From: Gammaproteobacteria bacterium
Lineage (GTDB): Bacteria; Pseudomonadota; Gammaproteobacteria; Pseudomonadales; UBA3067
DNA length: 16,558 bases
Direction: 5' to 3'
NCBI GenBank assembly: GCA_002402085.1
Contig: NVVB01000001.1
Coordinates: 144,237-160,794 of the forward strand
Every line of letters starts with the position of its first letter. The stretch's first letter is position 1. The translations under genes were made by a program, and so were the position numbers. Below are positions 16,458 through 16,558 of this stretch, one piece after another. The notes under the pieces are model-generated. The model saw nothing but the letters and a program-made list of their open reading frames with translations. It was not told the origin of the DNA and searched no databases.

Positions 16458-16558
16458 AATGACTCATCCTCAACAAGAATAGACCTAAGCCGTGTCTATC
16501 CCCGTAGTTCGGGCGCGTATTCTACACAATATTGGAACTGAATTCATTCGCCAAGCGC

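Overview
The window is a housekeeping segment of a gammaproteobacterial chromosome. The order aat - bpt - infA / clpA-clpS / cspD, then rluE - nudJ - mnmA - hflD - purB - roxA (cupin hydroxylase) - GNAT, is the order I recall from Pseudomonas and its marine relatives (Pseudomonadales/Oceanospirillales). Individual proteins match E. coli and Pseudomonas family members closely in length and catalytic residues. Base composition is moderate. Intergenic gaps are longer than in E. coli, and several genes lack a strong Shine-Dalgarno sequence. No phage, insertion sequence, CRISPR array, tRNA or rRNA gene was recognised.

Left part (1-5303): the bacterial N-degron (N-end rule) pathway is gathered in one place. 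It comprises the 3' end of aat (Leu/Phe-tRNA-protein transferase), bpt (leucyltransferase for Asp/Glu N-termini), clpS (adaptor that reads the N-degron) and clpA (unfoldase). infA (IF1) sits between the transferases and clpA and is preceded by a leader with several inverted repeats. It converges on clpA across a hairpin terminator that contains the clpA stop codon. clpS-clpA and cspD are divergent, and the cspD leader begins with a long hairpin.

Middle part (5304-12098): rluE, nudJ, mnmA, hflD, purB and roxA all read rightward. Most act on translation: a 23S rRNA pseudouridine synthase, a tRNA 2-thiouridylase and a ribosomal-protein hydroxylase. nudJ, hflD and purB (purine synthesis) travel with them in many gammaproteobacteria. 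The icd gene, often found between cspD and rluE, is absent; a 400-base gap stands there.

Right part (12099-16558): the most unusual region. A pure hexanucleotide tandem array, (ACTATA)9 plus a tenth unit changed to ACTATG, runs directly into the first possible start codon of a two-domain GNAT acetyltransferase. The next gene encodes an exported protein with a secretin N-domain-like region; it follows an 89-base gap packed with palindromes and direct repeats. A bidirectional terminator then separates it from glcB (malate synthase G) on the minus strand, which has a perfect 13-base palindrome upstream.

The best candidates for something new are the hexamer array (possible phase-variable control), the GNAT C-terminal domain, the orphan secretin-like exported protein, and the structured leaders of infA and cspD. 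All functional statements come from reading the sequence and from recalled family knowledge; no database search was run.
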